From assembly GCA_949130485.1 (NCBI GenBank), contig OX422191.1, positions 4,031,754 to 4,095,753 of the forward strand: 64,000 nt of DNA. Direction: 5' to 3'. Within the stretch, counting starts at the first letter, position 1, and each line of letters starts with the position of its first letter. The notes beneath the pieces are model-generated. The model searched no databases. It had not been told where the DNA came from and saw only the letters and a list, made by a program, of their open reading frames with translations. Made by a program: the position numbers and the translations under genes. Shown piece by piece: positions 45,895-57,752 of this stretch. The DNA is from Agelas oroides. Its lineage: Eukaryota; Porifera; Demospongiae; Agelasida; Agelasidae.

Positions 45895-46308
45895 TCTGAT
45901 GTGTGTCTATTGGAAATGCACAGCCGTCTTTGAATGTGGCTGCATTTCACTTTGTTGTAGAAAGTTGTGAACACCAAGTGCAAAGATTAGAACTCTTCTA
46001 CACGAGTTTAGGTCCAGCAGAAGGGTCTCTGGGTATGGAAGATTCTTAATAGTCCACAGTGAACACTTCCAACCCAGCCAGTGTACCAGAACCTCCTTTC
46101 CGTTTTTTTTCGAGAGGGTCTGGGAATGAGAGTAGCTAGTCTGCAGCATCTATCTATAAGGCTGCTGGGTCCGCTCTATACCGGACACTGTGCACCATCC
46201 AGGGAGGCAAATGCTGAAATGAAACAGGAGAGGAAGTAAAGACTGAGAGAAGACTTGTGAAACATTGCAAGAGTTTAATGCCTTGTGTGAATAGTGATTA
46301 AATTTATC

Positions 46309-49300
46309 ATGTCAACTTCAGAAAAAGTATCATTGCAGCCTGTGAATAGCAAAGAGACAGAGGATGGCAATCTTGATGTACGAACTGAAACAGTGGAGCA
46401 GGATGATACCACAGATGGACAAGAAGTTGTAGCCAGTCCTAAAGTAGCAGCAACACCAGTAACTGTCAGCCAATGGAAGAAAGTCTTCATTACAGTGATG
46501 ACCTTGTTCACCTACACATCACTGTATGCTGCCATTTCCATGATCGGACCTTTCTATCCTATTGAGGTCAGTATCCTTAAGGTTACCTTTTCTCACATGG
46601 TTAATTGGTAGCTTAGCTACAAGTTGCCTGTTTAATAGCCTGCACTGCATTTTTGGCAAATGTGAAATAGTCAAATTGAATCACCTACCTGATTACCAAA
46701 GGAGGTTTGAAGCTAGTAATTAGTGACATGCGTGAGGTAGCAACTAGTGCTACATGAATGATGTAATCATACAGACTGCCATAGAGGCACATAATGAAAG
46801 GTGAACTTGATTTACACGAACATCTTTCATTTGTTTGGGGCAAAACTCACTCAGTGGATACTGCCAGGCGTTTGAACTGTAGATTGCCTGCTTAGCTCTT
46901 TCTTATACACGAAGCATTTGAGTGTTTCTTTGGGAATCTCCACAGAGAAATACCATAGCGGGCGATCTAGAGCATGCAGTATCCACTGAGCGAGTTTTGT
47001 TCCCAACAAACAAGGGCTGTTTGTGTAAATCTTTTACTAGTGGCCTCCATGGCAGCCTGTATGCTTACACCATTCATGTTGCCCTAATGCTACCCCACCC
47101 AAATCATCAATTACCAGCTTCCAACTTCCTCTGCCCGATTACCTATTAACCTCTCACAGTGTTTATATGCACATGGAATTTGGACCACCCATAAATATGG
47201 TTGCCAGTTCACATGCAACATTGTGACAATGAAGCAACAGTTTGTTTGCTTGGTCTTGTATAACAACTAGCTGTTTCCGTCTGAAGATGTGTTTTCTACA
47301 AATGGATTTTTGTGCAATTTCTTCTTGTATAACAGGCACAAAAACACCATGTTGCAACTTATATTACTGGATTTGTTGTTGCCATGGCTCCACTGTGTTT
47401 GGCATTGATGTCACCTCTCATTGGATACTTTGTAAGGGCAACTGCAAGTTGAACTTGTTGAAGTTCATCTTTGTAACAAAGTTTCTGTTGTACAGCTTCC
47501 TTACCTGGGAGTGAAGTTCACACAGCTTGCTGGACTCTTATGGGCTGGTGGATCCCTCATTCTCTTTGGGTATATATACCTATACTGTAGCTACCATGTA
47601 TACACCTGCAAAGTGATGTCAGCATAGGCAGATGCAGTAAGAGTGTGCAACTCCCATATGGTTTGTACACCCGCCATCTGGACAGTATGATGTATACAAT
47701 CAGCAGTGAATATGCTTAGCTGGTACTTAACATGAAGCCATTCTTGGTGTCTGTCTAATTAGTAACACTGTGGCTGTGTTTTCACAGCTTAGCATATTCA
47801 CTGCTGATTGCTACCTCATATAGTCAATATGGTAGACCCTTGAGGCATCTGTGCTGCACACACAATCATACTCTTTTGTATACGTGCACATGCATACTGT
47901 CATACACACATATGCACATGTATACACACACACACAGGTTTTTATCCATGATGCCTACTCCAACATCGTTCATAGTATTCAGTTTCTTGCTGAGGACAGT
48001 GGAGGGTATAGGAACTGCAATGTACACCACAGTCTCCTACACAGTGCTAACTCAACTATATCCTGACAAGAAGGGTACAATCATTGTAAGTGCATTGTAA
48101 ACAGATGGCCTTTTAACTACCTTCAAAAAGTTTGTTGAAATTACGATTTTACAACCCAATGTTGAGTTATGTGTTACAAGCTAGTTGGCTAATAAGCTAA
48201 TGCAACTTCTCTATATATAGGGCATAAATACCGTACTCACTCAAAATTACGCCCCCCCCCTTTTTGCTGGTTAGATTTGGCTACAAGTATGGGGGGGCTT
48301 ATAATTGAATAATGGTAATTAATTAGTCTCGTTTATATGCCCCCTTTCCTATGGTAGTACGTGACCGTAGTGTTCTAGAACTCATGGCAGCGAAATCCAG
48401 CAGCTGTAACTTTCCGGAACAGCTATCAGTATGTGCTGAAATCATCACTTCTCGATTCTGGAAAAATCGCTGACGAATAAGAGACTGTCTCAGTGTCGAC
48501 GCACTGGAACCGCATATGCGAGAGCGATTCATGCTTACTGCCGACGATCGGAGTTATCTACGCAACAACGTGACTCGCAAACGAGACTGACACATGAACA
48601 AAACTAAGAACTGATACTTGCAATTGCGTCCTTTTTTTGCTGTGTCATGCTGCTATTTTTATAAAAATTTACTTGCTCTATTATTTCCATGTATGGTCAA
48701 GGGGGGCTTAAATTGGAGATAAATATACCTCCACAACACATTTTTGCAAAACGGAAGGGGGGGCTTATAATGGAAGGGGGGTGTAATTTCGAGTGAGTAC
48801 AGTATTGACTGAAAATGTTCTTGTATAGCCTCGTTCCCAGGCTCTCCCTGCTAAGGAGGGGGAGAGCCTGGTACATTTTATCATGTGCGTGACGTCAAGG
48901 GTAGACGTGAGGTAGACACGACTTACTTGCACGTGGGCACACACTGAATCTTGATCACCCACGTCGTTCGGAGCTCGTGATCGAGGCAAGTACACGCGTA
49001 GCTACGATGGCACAAAAACCACTGGCCATAAATCGCAAGGTAGACCAGTGTAGTAGATTCTCTGAGTGTCAGACACTGCACCTGGCGGGCTGGCAAGAAA
49101 TTTTGTGATTTGTTGTGCATTGTAAGCTAGCTAGCTTGTGTTCAAGTTGTTGACAATGACTCAAGAAATCGACTAGTTCTACATGGACAACTATATATTG
49201 CTGACTGCAACGACGAAGATAACACACTAAAGCCATATTCATCCGAAAAGAAGACTGTAGTAGTCTTGAAAACGCTTGTTCTAGAACGTGTGTGTGCATC

Positions 49301-52300
49301 CAGCTTAGTCCACCCCCACATAACTAAGTCGTGTCTACCCTTGATGCCACGCACGTAATAAAATGTACCAGGCTCTCCCCCTTCTTAGCGGGGAGAGCCT
49401 GGGAACGAGGCTACTTCTATAATTGTCACAGATCTTTTGATGGACTATTGTATTCACAAAATAAACCTTTTTGTTATCACAACTCTCTGAAACTGTAAAA
49501 GAAACAAAAGATTGAAGGCTATAGGGTGGTTTTCATGCACTAAAAAACTCATGCATGTGACTTACTCCTGTATATACTACTAGGGTACATGCATTCAGAG
49601 CCACTATTTGGTGTAAAGTGATTGAGGCAGGCGTTCAGTAACAGCCTGCAATACCTGATGCACCATCATCGTGTTTGAACAGCAGTATGCAATGCATTTG
49701 TAGGATGCCATTGCTTAGCTTTCCTTCAGCAAGTACAGTCTAGATTGGGGTAAAAGCTCACCTCCTTTATTGAATAAAGGGTGCTTTTCTTTCGAGCATA
49801 CGCCCACCTATTTTCATGCTGTAGTACATGCTGTTATGTTAAGCGAGAAACACTGAAGAAGCAACACTGTGCAAGGGGAGGGACTATTAAAGACAGGCAC
49901 GAATTGCTGTTATTGCATGAGCAAGCACATGAAATGAGAGGCATTGCAGAATTGCTGCATGGTACATCTAGAGGGGTAGACTAACTGCATGCGTAGTAGG
50001 TGTATTTTTTCAGGAAAATATGCCCAACCACCTTTTTGATGAGCTTTATTTTTATATTGATTACAGTACTAGTATAGGTACATAAATACCAAGCCTTGCT
50101 GTGCTTCGCTACACTCAGCAACAAGAAATTACATACAGAGATACATTGATATAGAATGTACAATCACACTAATTTTTAATAGAGTGTAGCCAGTTGTGTG
50201 CAATGTCATCCAAATAAAAATCTAAACACTCCAACTGATCATACCTAAAGTGGGTGTGGCTAAAGACACATACTCCAAGTATTTCGCATTTCTCTATCCT
50301 GTTGTTTTCTGGTGGACATTAGACACGTATGTCTGCATGCTTGTCATGTAAAGTGACAATGACTTAACTATGGAGGAATAGTTGTCCATCTCTCCATTTG
50401 ACTCAAGGTCAAAGGTCATGGCAGCAATTTGAGTATTTCCCTGACGTGTTTCCACTATACATCAATAGTACTCTAATGTCATATGTATTCACACTAATTG
50501 TAAGCAGAGAAGTTGTCAAGAGAGTCTTTTTTCATTGTGCAGTGTTTCATATCTGCAGGGTTGTGTGCAGCTTGCAATTGCTGGAGGGTTTTCTTTAGGA
50601 CCGGCAATAGGTGGAGGGCTTCAACAGGTACACACATTGAATTTGGAGGTTGTTGTGCCAGTACAGTATATGAAAATTTTTGTGTACCCTCACATAAATG
50701 TGTTTGTAAGGGGTCAGTTTATACTATGGCAGATTTAAGGCCATACCAAATATAATGGTGAGCAGATACTGTAGACACCAAACCGGTGTTGCAGTGTGGT
50801 AAAATGTTACTAGAGTTATTTTGCCAATCAATCAGTGCCAACCCCCCACTCTACAACTTATGCCCCGAACTGAAATATCTCTGGAACAATTCTTGGATTC
50901 TTTTTTGATGTTTGTCTTATGTATATATACAGCTTATTTGTAGCTGGAAACATACATACGCAAAGTTTAACCGTTACACTGTACGTATGGAAGACAGTGG
51001 ACACATATTTTCATTACTTGCTGCTAAAAGGACTGCTGAAATTGCCCATCACCAAAACTTTTACCACTGTACAGTACTAGCCACAACTATTCTTTGAGGG
51101 TATTGTTTTATGTCAGCTATTCTTGGGTGGTGAGTGACTATGCATGATGTCTGATTAAAGAGAGTGGTACCTGCCACTGATATTACTGGATGGGTCCATA
51201 TGTTAAGGAAGTTCCTTAGGCACTGGAATTTTGAGGTTCAATCCCACAGAATAATTATCTCCACTGCCACCTAGGACACACACACAAGCTCTTACAGCTG
51301 CACATGTGCACCTGCACTCAACAGATTATGTACCGAAAATGTGACATTGCTCTAATACTTAAATGGTTTGTTTTCATGCTGAGCAACTGGATTTGGGAGC
51401 ATTTCTTTCTATTGTACAACAAAGTTGTGAAACTAAGCTGAGGCAATATATATATATATGTGGCAGTCCCGTGTAGAAATCAAAGATTATTCCGTCGCAT
51501 ATTTTGATCGCATTGCTGCGTTCAAAGCACCATATCGCTGAACTTCTGTTAAGGGCGTGGCTCATACGCACTTCGTAGACTCATTAAATATTCATACATC
51601 TACGAAGCACATATGAGCCCCACCCTTAACGGAAGTTCAGAGATGCGACGCTTCAAACGCAGCGATGCAATCGAAATACACGACGGATAATCTTCAATTT
51701 CTACACGGGACTGTCACATACATTTTTTGTATATTGATATTGAATGAGCCATGTTTGCTGAGCCACTTGATATTCTTACTCATTACATGTAGGCTGGTGG
51801 GTTTATACTTCCCTTCATAGTAGTTGGCGGATGTATTCTTGCCTCATTTCTACTTCTTATGGTGCTAGTCGTACCACCAGGTATGGTTTATCCCTAAGGT
51901 ATGTGTAGGCTATCATGGATTTCTGGTTAATGATGTCATTCTTGTATTACAGTTGCATGCAGTAGTGTGAAGCAACCATGGCGACTCATCTTGAAGTTAT
52001 TTTGCAACCCTGCATTTTCCTTACTAGGCAAGTCACCATACACCTGGGAGGTTATGGTTTGTGTACTGCAGGCCTTACTGTGCCATCTCAAGAGTATGTA
52101 TGTAGTTGTGATTGTATGTTATTAGCTACTGGACCTTCTGCACACTTGGTATGCATTGACACTGATAGGGAGCAAGAGTCTTTCTTTTCACAGTTGTATC
52201 TCTCATGTTGGCAAATGCTGCTGGTGCTGCTGTCCTTACGTATTTTGCAAAGTTCATTCACACGCAGGTGAGTTTATGCTGTTTGTTGAGAGAAATTATT

Positions 52301-53262
52301 TGTCACATGGTGGTATGTTTGCTACATAGTTGTTGAAAATTTGTCTTCCCCATGAATGTGTAACTATACTGTATGCAGATTGGCTGCATCATGGCAGGAA
52401 TTCATTTTACTAAAATTATCTTGAGTCCTTACTAAATTCTACTATACAGTAGTTAAACTGTGATTGATTGATATATATTGATGAGCTAGCTAGCTGCTAC
52501 AATATTTCATAGAATGTTTGATTGTTGTTACTAAACCACACCCCAAGGTGCTCACAGAACTTGTGTTTTGTACTGCCTTAGCTTTATTGGACATGATCGT
52601 GCTACTTATCAAGCACCTATGGCAAAGCTAACATGAGTGTACTTTTGTGGGGCAAGCCTGAGTGCATGAGCCCCACACTAGTAGAAATTCATTGTGCATA
52701 TGTGTGTGTATGCTTGCTTGCTTGGACCATAAAGTTGTAATGAGTGCATTCAAGTAGTTTATGAAGGTTGAGTGTCCAAGTCATGGCCATGTGCAAATTC
52801 AGCTTAGCCGACAGTGAAAGTGAAGGGTGTGTTACTGCCAAAATGAGCATTGGGCCTTAAAAGAAAGAGGGAGCAAAGACGAGTGAAATGGAAGCACGCA
52901 TGGCAACTTCCTTCTGGTTTCTGAAATAGTATACCATAACAGACAGGGTATAGGCTGCTCAAACAGCAAAAAGTTATGCACGGTGGTTAAGGTGAAGGCC
53001 ATGAATGAACAACACTCATAAATTGCAGAGTTTCAGCTCATGATTTCAGTGTGAAACTTGGTCCATGCCTACTGGGTTTTGATTGATTGGTTGATTGATT
53101 GATTATTTGATGAATAGAGGGTTCAGTTGATATGTTGCTACTATATTTAAATTCTAACTGCAGTTTAAACTCAGTGTGGGCATTATAGGAGCTATCTACC
53201 TTGGTGCAAGTGTAGCATACGGAGTGGGCACCGTATGTGCTGGACCACTAACAGACAAACTG
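46309..53262 (+). CDS. SLC18B1: MFS transporter, SLC18B1-like, 5' nine exons
   Basis: Exons: 46309-46566, 47336-47431, 47496-47569, 47938-48085, 50559-50627, 51793-51880, 51953-52027, 52194-52267, 53164-53262; all join in frame. A hydrophilic N-terminus (about 57 residues) precedes TM1 (FITVMTLFTYTSLYAAISMI) and GPFYPIE. Then come LPYLGVKFTQLAGLLWAGGS, TVEGIGTAMYTTVSYTVLTQ, IAGGFSLGPAIGGGLQQ, LPFIVVGGCILASFLLLMVL, WRLILKLFCNPAFSLL and GAIYLGASVAYGVGTVCAGP-LTDKL. The order and spacing match vertebrate SLC18B1, a vesicular polyamine-type transporter: the segment TII-GCV...GLQQ aligns without gaps. About eight membrane segments are present; the last four are missing and should be downstream of the gypsy element. 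A GTG at 46294 is also in frame, but the ATG at 46309 is the natural start. Substrate cannot be told from the sequence. Confidence 0.85.
48231..48802. mobile_element. MITE with CCGTACTCACTC ends and TA duplication (SLC18B1 intron)
   Basis: CCGTACTCACTCAAAATTAC at the left pairs with GTAATTTCGAGTGAGTACAG at the right, with TA on both sides (48229-48230, 48803-48804). GGGGGGGCTTATAAT(T/G)GAA blocks lie just inside both arms. No transposase recognised. Confidence 0.8.
48828..49411. mobile_element. 584-bp fold-back MITE, GCCTCGTTCCCAGGC family
   Basis: GCCTCGTTCCCAGGCTCTCC at the left pairs with GGAGAGCCTGGGAACGAGGC at the right, with TA at 48826-48827 and 49412-49413. The arms run on through GGTACATTTTAT and CAAGGGTAGAC / GTCTACCCTTG (roughly 100 bp each). 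It is the longest member of the family here. Confidence 0.85.
49414..50558. other. SLC18B1-like intron sequence
   Basis: Nothing recognised apart from short AT-rich stretches. Open frames at 49781-49984 and 50398-50598 lack domains. Confidence 0.4.
51459..51718. mobile_element. 260-bp fold-back MITE, TA duplication (SLC18B1 intron)
   Basis: TGTGGCAGTCCCGTGTAGAA at the left pairs with TTCTACACGGGACTGTCACA at the right, flanked by TA (51457-51458, 51719-51720). Pairing continues through GCGTTCAAAGC/GCTTCAAACGC and CTTCGTAGA/TCTACGAAG, so nearly the whole element folds with the centre near 51588. The (TA)n run before it may be part of the target. Confidence 0.85.
51953..52027 (+). CDS. SLC18B1: SLC18B1-like exon followed by a GC donor
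   Basis: After a TATTACAG acceptor the exon reads VACSSVKQPWRLILKLFCNPAFSLL and ends CTAG|GCAAGT. The next exon (52194) joins in frame as VVSLMLANAAGAAVLTYFAK. No GT near 52027 would keep the frame. AG|GCAAGT is the usual context of GC-AG introns. Confidence 0.75.
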
Positions 53263-53336
53263 GTAAGATTTTCTACTTACTTGCCCATCATGGAAGTTCT
53301 AGTGTGCACTGATGTTATATATATCACTGCAAAAAC

Positions 53337-53511
53337 TGTAATATCTGTCCTACTGCAACACATGCACTTTCACTGAGTACACTTTGTCAAAGCTCCATAA
53401 CTTGGTACAACTGGAAGTTAGGTATAAAACTTAAGAATTTAAGGTCATGACACAGGATATGCATTTAACCATACAGGAAGCATACACATAATAATCTACA
53501 CAGTCATTACA
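53337..53511 (-). repeat. 3' LTR of the gypsy element
   Basis: 175 bp, starting TGTAATATCTGTCC and ending CAGTCATTACA on the plus strand. It is complete, unlike its partner. Confidence 0.92.
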
Positions 53512-53615
53512 TCTCCTCCTTCCTTAAGAAGAGAAACTAACACAAAAAATCACAAAAACTAAAACATGCATGCACAACACATACTAACAACTACTGAGTC
53601 ACTACAGTCACCAAG

Positions 53616-54705
53616 TTACGACTGAACAGATTCGTGATAATAACTCGGACGTTGCCGAATACGTTCAGGATAACGTCTTGGTTCTGGAGTCTGCTGTTGA
53701 TCTCCTGGTACAGGAGGATTGGGATCATTGTGAGAGCTAGTGTCGTCTACTGCAGGTGGTGAGTCACCAGTAGGTACATCCACCACATCACTTTCGGCAG
53801 TGTCAATGTAATGCTTTCTGAGTTGATCCTGGTGGCATTTCCAAACACGGCCATCGGACAGCCTAACATTGTATGACACAGGGCCTGACACAGTTGTAAC
53901 GGTCCCTGCCAACCACCTATCTCCACTACTTCGATTCTTTACATAAACATGATCTCCGATCTGAAACTCTCTACCTTTAGAATGTTTATCATGGTTCTGT
54001 TTCTGCACCTGTTGCTTCGTAAGTACTTCCGATCTTTTCTTGTCAGCTGAAGGTTTCAATAGACCTAGCTTTGATCTCAAGTTTCTCCCAAACAACAGTT
54101 CAGCGGGTGCGATCCCGGTTGTTGACTGAGGAGTAATTCTGTAACTCAGTAGAACTCTTGAGAGTCGATTTGTTAGCGTGTCTGAGGTGTTCTGCTTCTT
54201 CAGACCTTCTTTCACCACTCTCACAGCCCTCTCAGCCAAACCATTAGATGAAGGATGGTAGGGGGTCACTCGTATATGTTTGATACCATTAGAGGAACAG
54301 AACTCTTCAAACTCTTGAGCAGTGAATTGCGGGCCATTGTCCGACACTAAGGTTGTAGGCAACCCAAACTGTGCAAACAGTTTGCGTAACTGGACGATCG
54401 TCAAGGCTGCTGAGGTAGAGCCCATCGGAATTGCTTCCACCCACTTCGAATATGCGTCTATAATGACTAGCAGCATCTTCAATTGGGCCAGCAAAATCAA
54501 CGTGAAGTCTCGACCACGGGTGCTGAGGCCATTCCCATGGGTGCAGTGGTGCCAAGGGAGGTGAGGGTTGTGTCTGTTGACAAGGTGAACATTCTTTGAC
54601 CAACTTCTCAACCTCAGTGTCTATTCCTGGCCACCAGACTAGACCACACATCAGTGCCTTCATCTTGGTGATCCCTGGATGACCTGAGTGCAACTCAACT
54701 AACAC
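53616..54705 (-). pseudogene. gypsy integrase
   Basis: Two overlapping minus-strand frames. The upstream one (54705-54307) has the HHCC finger (HSGHPGITKMKAL, CSPCQQTQ) and then loses frame. The second (54611-53616) carries the DDE core: the AYSKWVEAIPM segment, LVSDNGPQFT with the second Asp, and TPYHPSSNGLAERAV with Glu, then a GPY/F-like C-terminal module (GPVSYNVRLSDGRVWKCHQD) and a Pro-rich tail. The stretch with the first catalytic Asp falls at the frame break near 54500. Confidence 0.88.
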
Positions 54706-54852
54706 TCTCTCCCTTCCTTAAGGTGGAACCACAACTCGGCCACTCCACAGTATACATCCTTGCTCACAGTAGAACTCCTGTCTTCTACTCCAAAAGGGTT
54801 GTAACTCTGCATCTGCCTGCTTTGGCCAACCGTGTCGGATGTATTGATAGAC

Positions 54853-55149
54853 TCATGAAAATGGGGGGTTTCGCTGTGTCCAGTCAGCAATTTCAGCTGC
54901 CGTTACAGGTGCGTCCTGTAAACCCTCAATCAGTAAAACAGTTTCTGGTGGGGTTGTTGATGTAGCAGCTGGCAATGGCAATCTGCTAAGTGCGTCGGCA
55001 TTAGCATGTGAGATTGTGTTCCGCCATTCAATCGTATATTCATACGATGACAGTGTAAGGGCCCATCTCTGAATTCGATTCGCAGCCTGCTGAGGGATCG
55101 ATTTGTTCTCATTAAACAAGGACAGTAGTGGCTTGTGACCAGTCTGCAA
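54853..55149 (-). pseudogene. gypsy RNase H fragment
   Basis: The minus-strand frame has TGHKPLLSLFNENKSIPQQA and SHANADALSRLPLP, the end of the Ty3/gypsy RNase H and the usual tether to the integrase. The front of the domain (about 55160-55440) is frame-broken. Confidence 0.8.
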
Positions 55150-55442
55150 GATGAATCTATGACCATAGAGAAATGAACGAAACCTGGTTACTCCAACTAC
55201 ACAGGCCAGGGCTTCTTTTTCAATCTGTGAGTACTTCTTTCAGAGTCACTCAACGTTCTAGAAACGAATGCTACCGGTTTTTCACTGCCGTCAAGCAGAC
55301 GGTGCGACAGAACAGCTCCCAACCCATAGTCAGACGCATCACATGCCCGGGCAAAACTATTTCCAAACTAGGGTCAAAATGGACTAACACTTGGGAGGAT
55401 AACAGGAGATCCTTGGATTTCTGAAAAGCTTGTGACTGCTCT

Positions 55443-56287
55443 CTACCCCAAATGCCAACTTACATCAGCTCTCAGCAACTGGTATAGCAGCACCAATACC
55501 GTAGACAGGTTAGGTAGAAACTTGGTGTAGTACGACAAAAGACCCAGGTAAGATTTTAGCTCCGTCACATTCTTAGGTCTCGGTGCATTCTTCACTGCTT
55601 CTACTTTCTCGGGTATCGGGTGCAATCCTTACGCATCGATCCTGTGGCCTAGGTACTCCACACTAGCTGCCATGAAAACACACTTAGGTTTCTTCAATCG
55701 AAGACCAGCCTTCTGAAGTCTCTTGAGAACTTCTTCCAGTGCTGCCAGATGCTCTTCATCAGTCTTTCCTGTTATAAGTATGTCGTCAATGTAAATGACT
55801 ACGCCAGGGATATCACCAAGCTGTGACTCCATCACCCTCTGGAAGATTCCAGGTGCCGATGACACTCCAAATGGGAGCCTATTGTATTGAAATAGGCCCT
55901 TGTGTGTGTGTATCACCACATATTTCTTACTTTCCTCATCTAGTCGAACTTGGTGGTAAGATCAAGTTTGGTAAACTTGGTTCCTCCTGACATCCTTACG
56001 AACAGGTCCTCAATTTTTGGTATAGGATACTTGTCTAATCGAGAAGCCTGATTGACGGTCATCTTGAAATCTCCACAGATTCTGACTGTTTTCTTGTCAG
56101 CTTTCAGGACAGGCACGATTGGTGCTGCCCAGTCAGCAAATTGTACAGGGTTGATAATGCCTTGCTTTTGAAGTCGAGCTAATTCCTCTTCCACTTTACT
56201 CCTCATCGCATATGGAATCGGGCGGGCCTTGCAAAATTTCGGTTGCGCCTCTCTGTCCACATGTATCTTGGTCTCGTGTCCTTTCAA
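55443..56287 (-). pseudogene. gypsy reverse transcriptase, broken into three frames
   Basis: 56287-55940 holds the start (KARPIPYAMRSKVEEELARL, GIINPVQFADWAAPIVPVLK). After a break, 55919-55629 has LFQYNRLPFGVSSAPGIFQR and VVIYIDDILITG with the catalytic YIDD, then YLGHRIDA. After a stop, 55625-55443 continues LKSYLGLLSYYTKFLPNLST. At least two breaks (near 55930 and 55627) prevent a full polyprotein. Confidence 0.9.
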
Positions 56288-56412
56288 TTCTCCCAGACCC
56301 TCTTTGAATACTTCAGCGTACTACTTGTCCAGGAGGCTTCTCAAGAGATCCATGCTCCCAACTAGGTGGATCTCCTTCCAGTCCAATCGCAAGTCATCAA
56401 GCCAGTTACGGC

Positions 56413-56925
56413 CTAGCAAACTCGGCCAGCTCCCTTCACCACCACCAATGGCAAAGTAGCCTGTTGACCATTGTGACAAACATTCACTTCAGCTTCACCA
56501 ATCACTTTGATACTATGTCCAGAGTATCCCTTTAACTTGGCTTGTGATGGCTTCAGCTTCTTGTGCACTTTGTGGTTGACTATAGAGACACAGGCTCCAG
56601 TATCTATCTCCATCTGTAGTGGTTTCTCTTCTGTGTGTACAGTTACCATATAAGGCTTGTGGCTGCTGGCTTGTACTGTGTTGTTCAAGGCTCTGATGTT
56701 ATCAGTAGGCTCTTCTAGGTCTTCTTCAACAGGCCTGAGTGACTTCTTGCCTTTGAAGTATCTACGGCCTCGGGTGCTGTCTTGTTTACTCGTGCATGCT
56801 CTTTTGAGGTGACCTTGCTTACCACATTTGTGGCATTTACTGTGTTTGTGGGGACACCGTGAGGCTTCATGGCCAGACTGCCCACATCGATAACACGGCT
56901 TCTGCTCAACGCTGCACGTCTGCAA
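56413..56925 (-). pseudogene. gypsy nucleocapsid and protease
   Basis: The minus-strand frame has two CCHC knuckles (CYRCGQSGHEASRCP and CHKCGKQGHLKRAC), a basic linker, and an aspartic protease start MEIDTGACVSIV with the DTGA active-site signature. The frame ends before the RT begins. Confidence 0.88.
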
Positions 56926-56964
56926 CTACCAGCTTGCCTGCAGTAGTAGGGCTTTGCATCTGCT

Positions 56965-57531
56965 TCAGGTTGTCTCTCGTGATTTCCATGCTCTATGCGA
57001 TTTCGATCGCTTTGGCAAAGGTGAGATCCATCTCGAGTAGTAGCTTTTTCTGAGTAGCCTCACTCCTGAGCCCACAAACGAAATGGTCCCTGAGGGCATC
57101 ATCCAAAAAGGCTTCGAATTTACAATTTCCGAGAGCTTTCTCAGCTCTGCAACGTACTTGGATACTGTTTCAGATGGGAGTTGCACACGTTTGTTGAACT
57201 TGAATCTTTCGGATATTACCAAGGGTTTGGGTTCAAAGTGCTTCTCCATGACGGCGATAATGTCCTTCAAAGACTTCTCGGCGGGTTTGTCAGGTATCAT
57301 CAAGTTTCTGATGATCGCATAGGTAGTCTTTCCTATGCCGTTTAGGAATGTAGCCACCCTCCTCGCTTCGGGCATATCGTTTGCATCCATGTACAGCTCA
57401 ACCCTTTCGACATACGCAGTGACTGTGTCGGTTTTGGGGTGAAACGCTTCCAGACTCCCAATTGTGCCAGGTACATGCCTGGCTGTTGCTGCCGGTCGTG
57501 CCTCGCTACCGCTAGCTTCACTTTCAGACAT
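56965..57531 (-). pseudogene. gypsy gag capsid region
   Basis: The ATG at 57531 is only 17 bp inside the 5' LTR, so primer-binding site and gag start nearly touch. The frame has a capsid-like segment (GSLEAFHPKTDTVTAYVERV, RVATFLNGIGKTTYAIIRNL). It leaves the expected frame near 57120, where another minus frame continues towards the zinc knuckles. Confidence 0.8.
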
Positions 57532-57752
57532 CCTGCCCTCGTCGCCAGTGTAATATCTGTCCTACTGCAACACATGCACTTTCACTGAGTACACTTTGTC
57601 AAAGCTCAGCGATTGATACAAGAATTGAAGCGACCATCATTCAACAAGCTTAGATATTCTCCAGCGAATCTCGAGCAGCTGGAAAGCTGTAACGAAAGGG
57701 ATAGAAGTCTTCGGTTTCGCTACCCGGGCAGTGGAACTGTGAAAGTCAAAAT

